A DNA stretch of 9,983 bases from an uncultured Gemmatimonadota bacterium. GTDB lineage: Bacteria > Gemmatimonadota > Gemmatimonadetes > Gemmatimonadales > Gemmatimonadaceae. The position numbers and the translations under genes are program-made. The notes under the pieces were generated by a model, which saw only the letters and a list, made by a program, of their open reading frames with translations, made no database searches and was not told the DNA's origin. The DNA is taken from NCBI GenBank assembly GCA_946479995.1, contig CAMLIU010000033.1, positions 1-9,983 on the forward strand, read 5' to 3'. Below, in pieces: positions 1 to 7,035 of the stretch; position 1 is the first letter of the stretch; each line of letters opens with the position of its first letter.

Positions 1-20
1 GCTGCTTGCACACGACACCT

Positions 21-35
21 GTCGCTAGCAGCGAC
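21..35 (-). terminator. small hairpin over the hrpB stop codon
   Basis: GTCGCT (21-26) and AGCGAC (30-35) form a 6-bp stem with a 3-nt loop, and the hrpB stop codon (25-27 on the minus strand) lies within it. No T tract follows on the minus strand, so it would be at most a weak terminator. An overlapping alternative stem (13-17 with 20-24) also exists. In sequence this GC-rich, such stems are common. Confidence 0.2.
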
Positions 36-2541
36 GACGCTTCGCTCGCCGCGTGGGTGCCGCGGCGAGCGGGTCCTCGGGCCATTCGTGCTTCGGGTAG
101 CGCCCGCGCAGCTCCTTCCGCACCTCGAAGTACGACGAGCGCCAGAACCCCGCGAGATCCCGCGTGACCTGCACGGGCCGACCGGCGGGAGACAGCAGGT
201 GCAGCGTGAGGGGGACGCGCCCATCAGCCACGCGTGGCGTCTCCGTCTGGCCGAACAGCTCCTGCAGCCTCACCGCGAGCACCGGAGCCGCCGGATCCGA
301 ATAGTCCACGGGAAGGCTCGACCCCGTGGGCACCACGATGTGCGTGGGCGCGAGCCGGTCGAGCACGCGCCGCTGCTCGAACGAAAGCCGCGAGTGCAAC
401 ACACTCGACAGGTCCAGCTGGTCGACATCCGTACGGCGACGGCACCCCACGAGATGCGGAAGCAGCCACGCCTCCATCGACGTACGCAGCCCCGCCTCCG
501 ACCAGTCGGGCCACGATGCGTCGAGCGAGCGCAGGAACATCATGCGCTCGCGAAGTCGCAACGCCGCGGCGCTCCACACGAGGCGTACTCCATCCTCGCG
601 TTGAATCGCGGCGAGCAGCTCACGGGCGATGGACTCTTCATCCACGTCCCGCGCAGGGGCGTCCCGCAGCACGAGGGCGCCAAGACGCTCGCGTCGGCGA
701 ACCGCCACGACACCAGCGCCGGCTTGCCACTCGACGACATCCTCGCTTGCCACTTGTGAAGCGAATGTGCTCTCGATCTCGTCGAGTGTCAGCGGCGCAG
801 CGAGGAAGATGCGCGCTTCCGGGCGCCGCCCGTCCGTCTCGGCAACGACGAGAAACGATGCATCGGCGAGCGAACCGACATCCTCGAGGCGAGCGCCGAC
901 ACCGGAACGAAGGAGGTACCGATGAGCGACCGAGTCGCGCCGCAGCGCAACACGATCGGGATACGCGAGGCAGAGCAGGGGACCGGCCGCCTCCTCGTCC
1001 ACCGCCGAGTCGGCGATCCCCAGTGCGGAGCGCCAGGCGGCGCTCCGATCGCGCAGTTGGCGCAGGCGATCGCGATCCACACGCGGGTCACGATCCGGTG
1101 CCGAGCCGCTCATCACGTGAAGTCGCGAACGAAGGTCGACGTCGCGCACGCCGGAATCGCGCCGGAACAGGTCGCGCTCCTCAAGCAGCGCGGCGAGCAC
1201 ACACGCCGTCGCGCCACACCCACGCGCCACGCCACCGATGAGGAGGTTGGCGAGCCGGGGGTGCGTGCCGAGCGCTGCCATGCGTCGTCCACGCGGCGTG
1301 ATGCGGCCCGAAGAGTCGAGCGCCTCCAGCTCAACCAGAAGTTCGCGCGCCTGCGCGAGCGACGCAGCAGGCGGCGGGTCGAGCCAGCGCAGCTCGGCCG
1401 GATCCACGATGCCGGCCGCCGCGAGGTCGAGCGCCAACGGGGCCAGATCCGCCATGAGGATCTCCGGAGTGCTGCGCTCGAGGAGCGACGCGTTCTCCTG
1501 CCCGGACCACAGGCGGTAACAGACACCTGGCGCCGTACGGCCGGCGCGGCCGCAGCGCTGATCTGCCGAGGCGCGCGACACGCGCACCGTCTCCAGCCGC
1601 GCCATGCCGCTGCGGGGAGAGAAGCGCGATACGCGAGCGAGCCCGCAGTCCACCACGACGCTCACACCCTCGATGGTGAGACTGGTCTCGGCGATGGAGG
1701 TCGCGAGAACAATCTTGCGCATGCCCGCGCGCGCCGGCATCACGGCCGCGTCCTGGTCGCGCGAGGAGAGATCACCATACAAGGGATGTACGACGACCGA
1801 CGACGGCAACGCCCCCGACACGAGGCGCGCGGCAACGCGGGCGATCTCAACCGCGCCCGGGAGGAAGGCGAGCACACTTCCATCATCTGAATCGAGCGCG
1901 CGACGTATGACCGAAGCGACCGCCGCATCGACGGGCAACTCGGCCCTCGACGCGACGTGGCGAACCTGAACCGGATACGACCGCCCTTCGCTGGTGATGA
2001 CCGGCGCATTGCCGAGCAGTGCGGACACGGCCGCTCCATCGAGCGTCGCCGACATCACGAGCAACCGAAGCTCCGGGCGCACCAGCTCCTGCGCCTGCAA
2101 CGCGAGGGCGAGACCGAGGTCGGCATGCACGCTCCGCTCGTGAAATTCGTCGAAGACGACGCACCCGACCCCGTCGAGCGCCGGGTCGGCGAGCAGCATC
2201 CGCGTGAGCACACCTTCGGTGACGACCTCGATGCGAGTCGTCCGCCCGACGCGGGTCTCGCCGCGCACGCGAAAGCCGACCGAGGCGCCGACCTCCTCGC
2301 CAAGGAGCGAGGCCATCCGCCGCGCGGCCGCGCGCGCCGCCAGGCGGCGCGGTTCGAGCACGACGATGCGCTGCGCAGCCAGCCATGGCTCGTTCAGAAG
2401 CGCGAGGGGTACGTGGGTCGTCTTGCCCGCCCCCGGCGGCGCCTGGAGCACCGCCGCCGAGCCGACAGCGAGCGCGGCGCGCAGTGTCGGCAGCGCATCG
2501 TCGACGGGAAGGGGGGCGTCGCGCATCCACAGCTGCGTCAT
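25..2541 (-). CDS. hrpB: ATP-dependent DEAH-box helicase HrpB
   Basis: Complete 838-residue superfamily 2 RNA/DNA helicase of the HrpB family, close to the usual length of about 810-840. Visible motifs, numbered from the chosen start: Walker A QAPPGAGKTT at 33-42, the DEFH box at 131-134, MSAT at 163-166, and motif VI QRCGRAGR at 328-335. The carboxyl end has the HrpB-specific region with WRSSYFEVRKELRGRYPKH, followed by a basic tail RRAKRRR. The family is predicted to unwind nucleic acid in the cytoplasm; its cellular role is poorly defined, so I give no pathway. The open frame extends upstream to 2631, but homologous sequence begins only around residue 10. I chose ATG 2541 (alternative ATG 2526). 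Neither has a Shine-Dalgarno sequence, while a -10-like hexamer sits 7 nt before 2541. It is transcribed away from the zinc-finger gene and appears monocistronic here. Confidence 0.95.
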   Translation of the reverse strand: MTQLWMRDAPLPVDDALPTLRAALAVGSAAVLQAPPGAGKTTHVPLALLNEPWLAAQRIVVLEPRRLAARAAARRMASLLGEEVGASVGFRVRGETRVGRTTRIEVVTEGVLTRMLLADPALDGVGCVVFDEFHERSVHADLGLALALQAQELVRPELRLLVMSATLDGAAVSALLGNAPVITSEGRSYPVQVRHVASRAELPVDAAVASVIRRALDSDDGSVLAFLPGAVEIARVAARLVSGALPSSVVVHPLYGDLSSRDQDAAVMPARAGMRKIVLATSIAETSLTIEGVSVVVDCGLARVSRFSPRSGMARLETVRVSRASADQRCGRAGRTAPGVCYRLWSGQENASLLERSTPEILMADLAPLALDLAAAGIVDPAELRWLDPPPAASLAQARELLVELEALDSSGRITPRGRRMAALGTHPRLANLLIGGVARGCGATACVLAALLEERDLFRRDSGVRDVDLRSRLHVMSGSAPDRDPRVDRDRLRQLRDRSAAWRSALGIADSAVDEEAAGPLLCLAYPDRVALRRDSVAHRYLLRSGVGARLEDVGSLADASFLVVAETDGRRPEARIFLAAPLTLDEIESTFASQVASEDVVEWQAGAGVVAVRRRERLGALVLRDAPARDVDEESIARELLAAIQREDGVRLVWSAAALRLRERMMFLRSLDASWPDWSEAGLRTSMEAWLLPHLVGCRRRTDVDQLDLSSVLHSRLSFEQRRVLDRLAPTHIVVPTGSSLPVDYSDPAAPVLAVRLQELFGQTETPRVADGRVPLTLHLLSPAGRPVQVTRDLAGFWRSSYFEVRKELRGRYPKHEWPEDPLAAAPTRRAKRRRC

Positions 2542-2545
2542 GGGG

Positions 2546-2554
2546 TAGAATGTA
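2546..2554. promoter_or_regulatory. overlapping divergent -10-like hexamers between hrpB and the zinc-finger gene
   Basis: On the minus strand TACATT (2554-2549) ends 7 nt before the hrpB ATG, the spacing expected for a leaderless transcript. On the plus strand TAGAAT (2546-2551, 5 of 6 to the consensus) overlaps it and would serve the small gene starting at 2615. Neither has a convincing -35 element. This is the only AT-richer patch in the 73-bp divergent gap. Confidence 0.35.
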
Positions 2555-2614
2555 GCGTGCCCTGTCGTCGAGGTACGTCGTGCAGCGGCATCCGGACCGA
2601 ACCACTCATCACGA

Positions 2615-2857
2615 ATGCAACCATTCCGCATCTTTCAGCCGTCCGCCATCAGCACCGATTGTGACCGTTGCGGCGGCCGAGTGGACCTGGTGAGGGGCGG
2701 AATCTGCACGCGCTGCCGGCGCATCCTCTGTTACACCCACCTGCACGGCAGCTGGGTGCGGCGGCTGATCGCCGACCTGCGGAACGAGAGCATCTGCGTG
2801 GAGTGCCGCGGCGGGCAAACGCCGGCCGCTGGCGCCACGGTCGACGCACGTGCATGA
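2615..2857 (+). CDS. small FYVE/treble-clef-like zinc-finger protein, function unknown
   Basis: I do not recognise this 80-residue protein as a named family. It has eight likely zinc ligands: C16-x2-C19, C31-x2-C34, C39-x2-H42 and C61-x2-C64, with H44 as an alternative for H42. The pattern C-x2-C-x11-C-x2-C-x4-C-x2-H-x18-C-x2-C resembles the cross-brace spacing of FYVE-type fingers, which hold two zinc ions. The R/K-HHCR lipid-binding motif of true FYVE domains is absent. The stretch between H44 and C61 is basic and amphipathic (SWVRRLIADLRNES), a possible helix. There is no signal peptide or membrane segment, so it is probably cytoplasmic, as a nucleic-acid or protein adaptor (inference). 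ATG 2615 is the only methionine and has no Shine-Dalgarno sequence. The gene diverges from hrpB and lies 64 bp before the DUF411 gene on the same strand. Confidence 0.7.
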   Translation: MQPFRIFQPSAISTDCDRCGGRVDLVRGGICTRCRRILCYTHLHGSWVRRLIADLRNESICVECRGGQTPAAGATVDARA

Positions 2858-2869
2858 TGATGCTAGCTT
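2841..2869 (+). promoter_or_regulatory. possible sigma70-type promoter for the DUF411 gene
   Basis: TCGACG (2841-2846, 4 of 6 to TTGACA) and TAGCTT (2864-2869, 3 of 6 to TATAAT) are separated by exactly 17 bp, and TGC precedes the -10 as in extended -10 promoters. It overlaps the 3' end of the zinc-finger gene. The match is modest; cotranscription with the upstream gene is the alternative. Confidence 0.3.
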
Positions 2870-2911
2870 GGTGCACCACCGAGACACCGCAACACCGACA
2901 CGCAGCAGGGC

Positions 2912-2916
2912 AGGAG
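2912..2916 (+). promoter_or_regulatory. ribosome binding site that fixes the DUF411 start
   Basis: AGGAG lies 5 nt before ATG 2922. The in-frame ATG at 2850 has no such site and would put 24 polar residues before the Tat signal, so 2922 is preferred. Confidence 0.8.
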
Positions 2917-2921
2917 AGCAG

Positions 2922-3416
2922 ATGAACGACAACGTGATGACGCGCCGCGCCTGGATGGCGACGGTCGCGCGCACCTTCGGCACCGGCGCCGCGCTGAGCG
3001 TGCTGCTCCCGCTGGCCAGCCACGCCAGCGCGACGAGCGCACCGGTGACGATCACCGTCTACAAGGATCCCAGCTGCGGCTGCTGCACGAAGTGGGTCGA
3101 GCATCTCCGCAGCGCCGGTCTCAAGCCGGTGGTGCACGATCGCAGTGACATGGATGCACTGAAGGACAGCCTCGGCGTACCGACGGCGCTGCGGTCCTGT
3201 CACACCGCCGTGGCCGGCCGCTACGTGATCGAAGGCCACGTGCCGGCGGCCGACGTGAAGCGGCTGGTAGCGGCAGCGCCGCGAGGCATCGTCGGCATCG
3301 CTGCGCCGGGGATGCCGGCTGGCGCTCCGGGCATGGAAGTTCCGGGACGTGCCGATCGGTACGACGTGATCGCGTTCGCCGCGGACGGCACGACGAAGCT
3401 TTACGCGCACCACTAG
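2922..3416 (+). CDS. DUF411 / CopG-like copper-binding protein with Tat signal
   Basis: A 164-residue exported protein of the DUF411 family, which includes CopG copper-resistance proteins. The amino end has a twin-arginine motif T7-R8-R9-A-W-M, then a hydrophobic stretch (about 19-32) and a likely cleavage after A35 or A37. The mature part is a thioredoxin-like fold with the CxCC motif C52-G-C54-C55 in VYKDPSCGCCTKW. It also has GVP (85-87), SCHTA (C93, H94), IEGHVPA (H106) and the diagnostic PGMPxGxPGME (129-139). These Cys, His and Met residues are the expected copper ligands (family knowledge). The protein would act in the periplasm in copper binding or tolerance. Family members often sit beside copper efflux or multicopper oxidase genes; none is here, so its role in this genome rests on the family alone. 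Neighbours are the zinc-finger gene upstream and a WYL-like gene downstream. Confidence 0.93.
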   Translation: MNDNVMTRRAWMATVARTFGTGAALSVLLPLASHASATSAPVTITVYKDPSCGCCTKWVEHLRSAGLKPVVHDRSDMDALKDSLGVPTALRSCHTAVAGRYVIEGHVPAADVKRLVAAAPRGIVGIAAPGMPAGAPGMEVPGRADRYDVIAFAADGTTKLYAHH

Positions 3417-3635
3417 GCGTTCCAGGCAGTCGAGGCAGAACTGCGTCCCCGTCGGGCGGACGCAAGCACGACGAGCAGCACGAGCCCGACCGGAGCAACC
3501 GGGCAGTTGCCGGTCATCCGGCGCGACACGGTCGAGGTGCCGTCCGGGCGGTACCCGACCGTCGTCGCGCGTTCCCCGCACCGGGCGGTCCGTTTCTCGC
3601 GCTGGATGCGAGAGGACCTTCCCGACGGTGCGACG
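3417..3635. other. 219-bp spacer with a weak hairpin and no convincing gene
   Basis: Between the DUF411 stop and the preferred WYL-like start. GCGTCC (3443-3448) and GGACGC (3458-3463) could form a 6-bp stem with a 9-nt loop, without a T tract, so it is a poor terminator. The plus frame stays open from TTG 3507 into the next gene. The minus strand holds a 34-codon frame with one hydrophobic segment (3413-3517). No clear promoter stands out. Confidence 0.4.
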
Positions 3636-4106
3636 ATGCAGGCGACGGAGCTTCATCGACAGATCTGCTCAGCCATCACGCGACGCTCGCTCGTGATGTT
3701 CGAGTACGGCGACCTGATCCGCGTGGTCGAGCCACACCGTTTCGGTATCAACAGCGCCGGACACCCGATGTTGAGTGGGTGGCTCCGCGCGGGCTACAGC
3801 CGCTCCGATCCGGCAGGCGGCTGGCGCAACTATCTGCTCAGCGACATCAGCGCATTCCAGATCCTCGACGCGCCGTTCGCCGGCACGCGTCCGGGCTACA
3901 CGGCGCACGACGCGCGCATGCGCGAAGTGTTCTGCGAGCTCACGCCGAGTGCGGTGGAGGTGGCGGCCGATGGACCGTACATCGTCCGCGAGCCATCAGC
4001 GCCGACAGCGAGCGAGCCAGCCGCCAGCGACGCGGAGAGCCACCAATCGGCGGCGGACGGGCGCCTGACGGACGGGAATACGGACGCGCCGGATCGGCTC
4101 AGCTGA
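3636..4106 (+). CDS. stand-alone WYL-like domain protein
   Basis: A 156-residue protein. Residues 5-89 look like a WYL-type (SH3-like barrel) domain: an opening helix LHRQICSAI, then SLVMFEYGDLIRVVEPHRFG, a GWLRAGYS strand, WRNYLLSDISAFQIL and PFAGTRPGY. WYL domains usually bind ligands, including nucleic acids, in transcription regulators. Here no HTH is attached, so a regulatory role is inference. Residues 119-156 form a Ser/Ala/Asp-rich, probably disordered tail. The open frame runs back to TTG 3507, which would add 43 residues rich in Arg and Pro that do not look like part of the domain; ATG 3606 is another choice. None has a good Shine-Dalgarno sequence, so the start is uncertain. The gene converges on argH, 39 bp away, and its TGA lies in a perfect palindrome. 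Confidence 0.75.
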   Translation: MQATELHRQICSAITRRSLVMFEYGDLIRVVEPHRFGINSAGHPMLSGWLRAGYSRSDPAGGWRNYLLSDISAFQILDAPFAGTRPGYTAHDARMREVFCELTPSAVEVAADGPYIVREPSAPTASEPAASDAESHQSAADGRLTDGNTDAPDRLS

Positions 4107-4121
4107 GCCGATCCGGCGCGT
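4084..4121. terminator. perfect 38-bp palindrome between convergent genes, likely bidirectional terminator
   Basis: The arm ACGCGCCGGATCGGCTCAG (4084-4102) is followed directly by its exact reverse complement (4103-4121). As RNA it would fold into a GC-rich stem of about 17 bp with a tetraloop, extendable by a G-U and a G-C pair. It contains the stop codon of the WYL-like gene (4104-4106) and ends 25 bp from the argH stop, so it can serve both strands. No T tract follows on either side, so it would be an intrinsic terminator without a U run, or a 3'-end stabiliser. Confidence 0.75.
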
Positions 4122-4145
4122 TCACCATCACGACCGCCCGATCGC

Positions 4146-5606
4146 TCAGACGGCGGCGTTGGAGGAGCGCGGCGTCGGTGGCGGAAGAAGGGCGAGGCGG
4201 GCCGCGTCGATCTGTGCACGCACGGCCACGGGGCCGGTGCCGCCCTCCGCCTCGCGGTGGGCGACGGAGCTGGCGGCGTTCAGCGCCTCGTACACATCCT
4301 CGCCGAACTTAGCGTGCGCACGATGGAAGGAGCTGAACGGGAGCGCGCTGAGCTCCACGCCGAGCTGCTCACCTTCGCGCACCAGTGAACCCACCGCGCC
4401 GTGTGCCTCACGGAAGGTGGCACCGCGACGGACCAGGTAATCGGCGAGATCGGTGGCCATCATGGTGCTGGAGAGCGCGGCGGCCATGCGATCCGTACGG
4501 AAGGTGCACTCCGCCAACGCGCCTGCCGCCGCCGGCAGCACGAGGAGCAGGGTATCGGTGGCATCGAACAGCACGCGCTTGTCGTCCTGCAGGTCCTTGT
4601 TGTAGCTGGTCGGCAGCCCCTTGAGCGTCGCGAGCAGCGTGGTGAGGTCCCCGAGCATGCGTGCCGCCGAGCCGCGCGCAAGCTCGAGCGCGTCGGGATT
4701 CCGCTTCTGCGGCATCATGCTCGAGCCGCTCGTGTACCCCTCGCCGAACTGCACGAAGCCGAACTCGCTCGAGCCGTAGATGATGAGGTCCTCGGCGAGC
4801 CGGGACAGGTGGGTGCCGATGAGCGTGGCGGTGAAGAGCACTTCGGCGATGAAGTCGCGGTCACTCACGGCGTCGATGGAGTTCGGGCTGATCGCATCGA
4901 AGCCGAGCGTGCCCTGGAGGAGCACGCGCGAGATGGGGTACGCACAGCCGGCGACGGCGCCGGAGCCAAGCGGCAGTACGGCGGCCGAGCGCTGCGCGGC
5001 ACGGAGACGCGCGCGGTCGCGCTCGAGGGGCCAGAAGTGCGAGAGCAACCAGTGCGCGCCGGAGACCGGGATGGCGCGCTGCAGGTGCGTGTACGACGGC
5101 ATGAGCGCCGTTTCGATCGCCTGCGCCTGCTCGAGCAGCACCCCCTGCATGGTGCGCACCGCGTAATCGAGGCGCTGACAGGCGTCCATCGTCCACAGCC
5201 GGGTGGCGGTGGCCACCTGGTCGTTGCGGCTGCGCCCGGTGTGGAGGCGCGACGCGACGTCGCCGATCTCCTCGTGCAGGAGGCGATCGATGAGGGTGTG
5301 GACGTCCTCGTCCGAGGGCAGTGGCTGCTCGCCATCGGCGAGGCGCGCGCCGACGGCATCGAGGCCATGCTCGATGGCGCGGCTCTCCTCGAGCGTGAGC
5401 ACGCTGGCACCCCAGAGGGCAACGGCCCACGCCTTGGAGAGCCGGATGTCGTACGGCCAGAGGCGGAAGTCGATGCCGATGGAGTTGTTGAGGGCGTCGA
5501 ACTCCGGCGTCGGGCCGGTCCCGAAGCGCCCGCCCCACAACTTGTGCGAAGCCTTCGCCGCCTGGGCGGACGAAGACGCGGGCGCAGGCGCGTCAGCGAT
5601 CGTCAT
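4146..5606 (-). CDS. argH: argininosuccinate lyase
   Basis: Complete 486-residue enzyme of the fumarase/aspartase superfamily, cytoplasmic and usually a homotetramer. It splits argininosuccinate into arginine and fumarate, the last step of arginine synthesis. Seen in sequence: KLWGGRF at 22-28, HTGRSRNDQ at 122-130, SYTHLQRAIPV at 171-181 with the conserved His174, and the superfamily signature GSSMMPQKRNP at 294-304 carrying the catalytic serine loop. About 20 Ala/Ser/Pro-rich residues precede the conserved start, a little longer than usual. It follows argG by 21 bp on the same strand. No Shine-Dalgarno sequence is seen before ATG 5606, so translation may depend on coupling to argG. It is predicted to be under the argG promoter and ArgR. 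Confidence 0.97.
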   Translation of the reverse strand: MTIADAPAPASSSAQAAKASHKLWGGRFGTGPTPEFDALNNSIGIDFRLWPYDIRLSKAWAVALWGASVLTLEESRAIEHGLDAVGARLADGEQPLPSDEDVHTLIDRLLHEEIGDVASRLHTGRSRNDQVATATRLWTMDACQRLDYAVRTMQGVLLEQAQAIETALMPSYTHLQRAIPVSGAHWLLSHFWPLERDRARLRAAQRSAAVLPLGSGAVAGCAYPISRVLLQGTLGFDAISPNSIDAVSDRDFIAEVLFTATLIGTHLSRLAEDLIIYGSSEFGFVQFGEGYTSGSSMMPQKRNPDALELARGSAARMLGDLTTLLATLKGLPTSYNKDLQDDKRVLFDATDTLLLVLPAAAGALAECTFRTDRMAAALSSTMMATDLADYLVRRGATFREAHGAVGSLVREGEQLGVELSALPFSSFHRAHAKFGEDVYEALNAASSVAHREAEGGTGPVAVRAQIDAARLALLPPPTPRSSNAAV

Positions 5607-5627
5607 GAGAGGTCTGGAGAAATGCGG

Positions 5628-6923
5628 TCAGGCGACGGCGAGCTCGTCCGCCGACTCGTCGGCGGGTGCCGCGGCGGGCGACGGAGCGGGAGCCGGAGCC
5701 GCCGCGCCGGCATTGGCCGCGGCGAGCTCCTGGTCCTTGATGGCGCGCACGCGGTTCGGGAGCGCAAAGAGGCGGATGAAGCCCGCCGCATCGCTCTGCT
5801 CGTAGACGTCGTCCTCGCCGAAGGTGACGAAGCGCTCGTCGTAGAGCGCGTGCTCGCTCTGGCGGCCGACGACGGTGAGCGCACCCTTGTACAGGCGCAG
5901 CGTGACGGTGCCGGTGATCCGCTCCTGGGTGACGTTGACGAAGGCGTCGTACGCTTCGCGCTCGGTGGTCCACCAGCGTCCCTCGTACACAAGGTCGGCG
6001 TAGCGAGGCGCGATGAGGTCCTTCGCCGCGAGCGTCTTGCGATCGAGCACGAGCTGCTCGAGCTCGGAGTGCGCCGCATAGAGGAGCGTCCCACCCGGCG
6101 TCTCGTACACGCCGCGCGACTTCATCCCGACCATGCGATCCTCGACGAGGTCGATGCGACCCACACCGTGCTTGCCGGCGAGGGCGTTGAGGGTGGTGAC
6201 GATCGCGACCGGGTCCAGGCCGACGCCGTTCACCGACACCGGCGTGCCGCGCTCGAAGCCGATCACCACATCCTCGGGGGCGTCGGGCGCGAGGGTGGGC
6301 TCGGTGGTGAGCATGAACATGTCGGCCTTCGGCGCCGAGTTCGGATCCTCGAGGTTGCCCCCCTCGTGCGAGAGGTGCCAGAGGTTGGCGTCGCGCGAGT
6401 AGATCTTCTCCTTCGTCGCGGCGATGGGAATCCCCTTGGCCGTGGCGTAGTCGATGGCGTCTTCGCGGCTGCGGATGTCCCACTCGCGCCACGGGGCGAT
6501 GACCGGAAGGTCCGGCGCCAGGGTGGCGAAGGTCATCTCGAAGCGGACCTGGTCGTTGCCCTTGCCGGTGCAGCCGTGCGCGAGGGCATCGGCGCCGACC
6601 ATGCGGGCGATCTCGACCTGGCGCTTGGCGATGAGCGGACGCGCCATGGACGTGCCGAGGAGATACTTGCGGCCGTAGACGGCGCCGGCGCGGAGGGTGG
6701 GGAAGATGAAGTCGCGCACGAACTCCTCGCGCAGGTCTTCCACGTAGCACGCTTCGGCGCCGGAGGCGATCGCCTTCTCGCGCACGCCACGCAGCTCGTC
6801 GGCGCCCTGCCCGATGTCAGCGGCGACGCAGATCACGCGCGCGTCGTAGTGCTCGCGCAGCCAGGGAACGATGATCGAGGTGTCGAGGCCGCCGGAGTAG
6901 GCGAGGACGATGGTACGGGGCAT
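5628..6923 (-). CDS. argG: argininosuccinate synthase
   Basis: Complete 431-residue cytoplasmic ligase that joins citrulline and aspartate using ATP to give argininosuccinate. Seen: the N-type ATP-binding loop AYSGGLDTS at 8-16, the aspartate/ATP segment [14 protein letters not shown] at 117-130, EGGNLEDP at 187-194 and VYETPGG at 272-278. The family core ends near residue 400 with IKDQEL. A 31-residue Ala/Pro-rich tail follows (401-431), which is extra and probably disordered. ATG 6923 is preferred over the open-frame ATG at 6989: it has AGGAG 5 nt upstream and begins with the conserved [12 protein letters not shown]. The longer frame would also start within the -35 element. It is first in an argG-argH unit and has ARG-box-like sites over its promoter. 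Confidence 0.97.
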   Translation of the reverse strand: MPRTIVLAYSGGLDTSIIVPWLREHYDARVICVAADIGQGADELRGVREKAIASGAEACYVEDLREEFVRDFIFPTLRAGAVYGRKYLLGTSMARPLIAKRQVEIARMVGADALAHGCTGKGNDQVRFEMTFATLAPDLPVIAPWREWDIRSREDAIDYATAKGIPIAATKEKIYSRDANLWHLSHEGGNLEDPNSAPKADMFMLTTEPTLAPDAPEDVVIGFERGTPVSVNGVGLDPVAIVTTLNALAGKHGVGRIDLVEDRMVGMKSRGVYETPGGTLLYAAHSELEQLVLDRKTLAAKDLIAPRYADLVYEGRWWTTEREAYDAFVNVTQERITGTVTLRLYKGALTVVGRQSEHALYDERFVTFGEDDVYEQSDAAGFIRLFALPNRVRAIKDQELAAANAGAAAPAPAPSPAAAPADESADELAVA

Positions 6924-6928
6924 GGAAG

Positions 6929-6933
6929 CTCCT
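6929..6933 (-). promoter_or_regulatory. ribosome binding site of argG
   Basis: AGGAG on the minus strand, 5 nt before ATG 6923. It decides the start against the upstream in-frame ATG at 6989. Confidence 0.85.
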
Positions 6934-6935
6934 GA

Positions 6936-6970
6936 GCAAAGAGTATGCAGAACGCTTGCATATTTACTCA
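6936..6970 (-). promoter_or_regulatory. argG operator: two ARG-box-like sites 21 bp apart
   Basis: On the minus strand box 1, TGAGTAAATATGCA (6970-6957), matches the ARG-box core TGAATwwwwATTCA at 12 of 14 positions. Box 2, TGCATACTCTTTGC (6949-6936), is a weaker match beginning exactly 21 bp later, two helical turns, the usual spacing of paired ArgR boxes. The plus strand shows the inverted repeat TATGCA (6944-6949) and TGCATA (6957-6962) around 7 bp. Box 1 covers the -10 element and box 2 ends just before the ribosome binding site, so ArgR bound here would block transcription. The consensus is family knowledge; binding is inferred. Confidence 0.75.
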
Positions 6971-6989
6971 GGAAAACATCTTTCGTCAA
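6961..6989 (-). promoter_or_regulatory. argG promoter
   Basis: TTGACG (6989-6984, 5 of 6 to the -35 consensus) and TAAATA (6966-6961, 3 of 6 to the -10) are separated by 17 bp. The expected start would be near 6954, giving a leader of about 30 nt with the AGGAG site. It lies in an AT-rich patch inside GC-rich DNA. Confidence 0.6.
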
Positions 6990-7023
6990 GCGCCGTCAGC
7001 CGGGCCGGCCACGCCGGCGGCGC
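6990..7023 (-). terminator. nested hairpin between argR and argG
   Basis: An outer stem GCGCCG (6990-6995) with CGGCGC (7018-7023) encloses an inner stem GCCGGC (7004-7009) and GCCGGC (7013-7018) with a 3-nt loop; the two share one base, so they are alternatives or partly stacked. It sits just after the argR stop and just before the argG -35. It could end argR transcripts, but has no T tract, and GC-rich sequence often gives such stems. Confidence 0.3.
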
Positions 7024-7035
7024 CACCAGGGGAGG

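Noticed and set aside
922..1890. 322-codon plus-strand frame inside hrpB
   Set aside because: Shadow of the helicase gene; Arg/Ala/His-rich and without motifs.
2542..2631. Amino-terminal extension of hrpB to ATG 2631
   Set aside because: The 30 extra residues show no helicase homology and would overlap the start of the zinc-finger gene.
2649..3656. 335-codon minus-strand frame with a FCLDC motif near 3420-3450
   Set aside because: It overlaps the DUF411 and zinc-finger genes, is Arg-rich and low in family character. The CxxC-like match is isolated.
4401..6935. 844-codon open frame on the plus strand opposite argH and argG
   Set aside because: It is antisense to two well-supported enzymes, runs through both and the gap between them, and reads as repetitive Arg/Glu/Gly/Val with no domain. 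Long antisense frames are expected where third positions are GC-rich.
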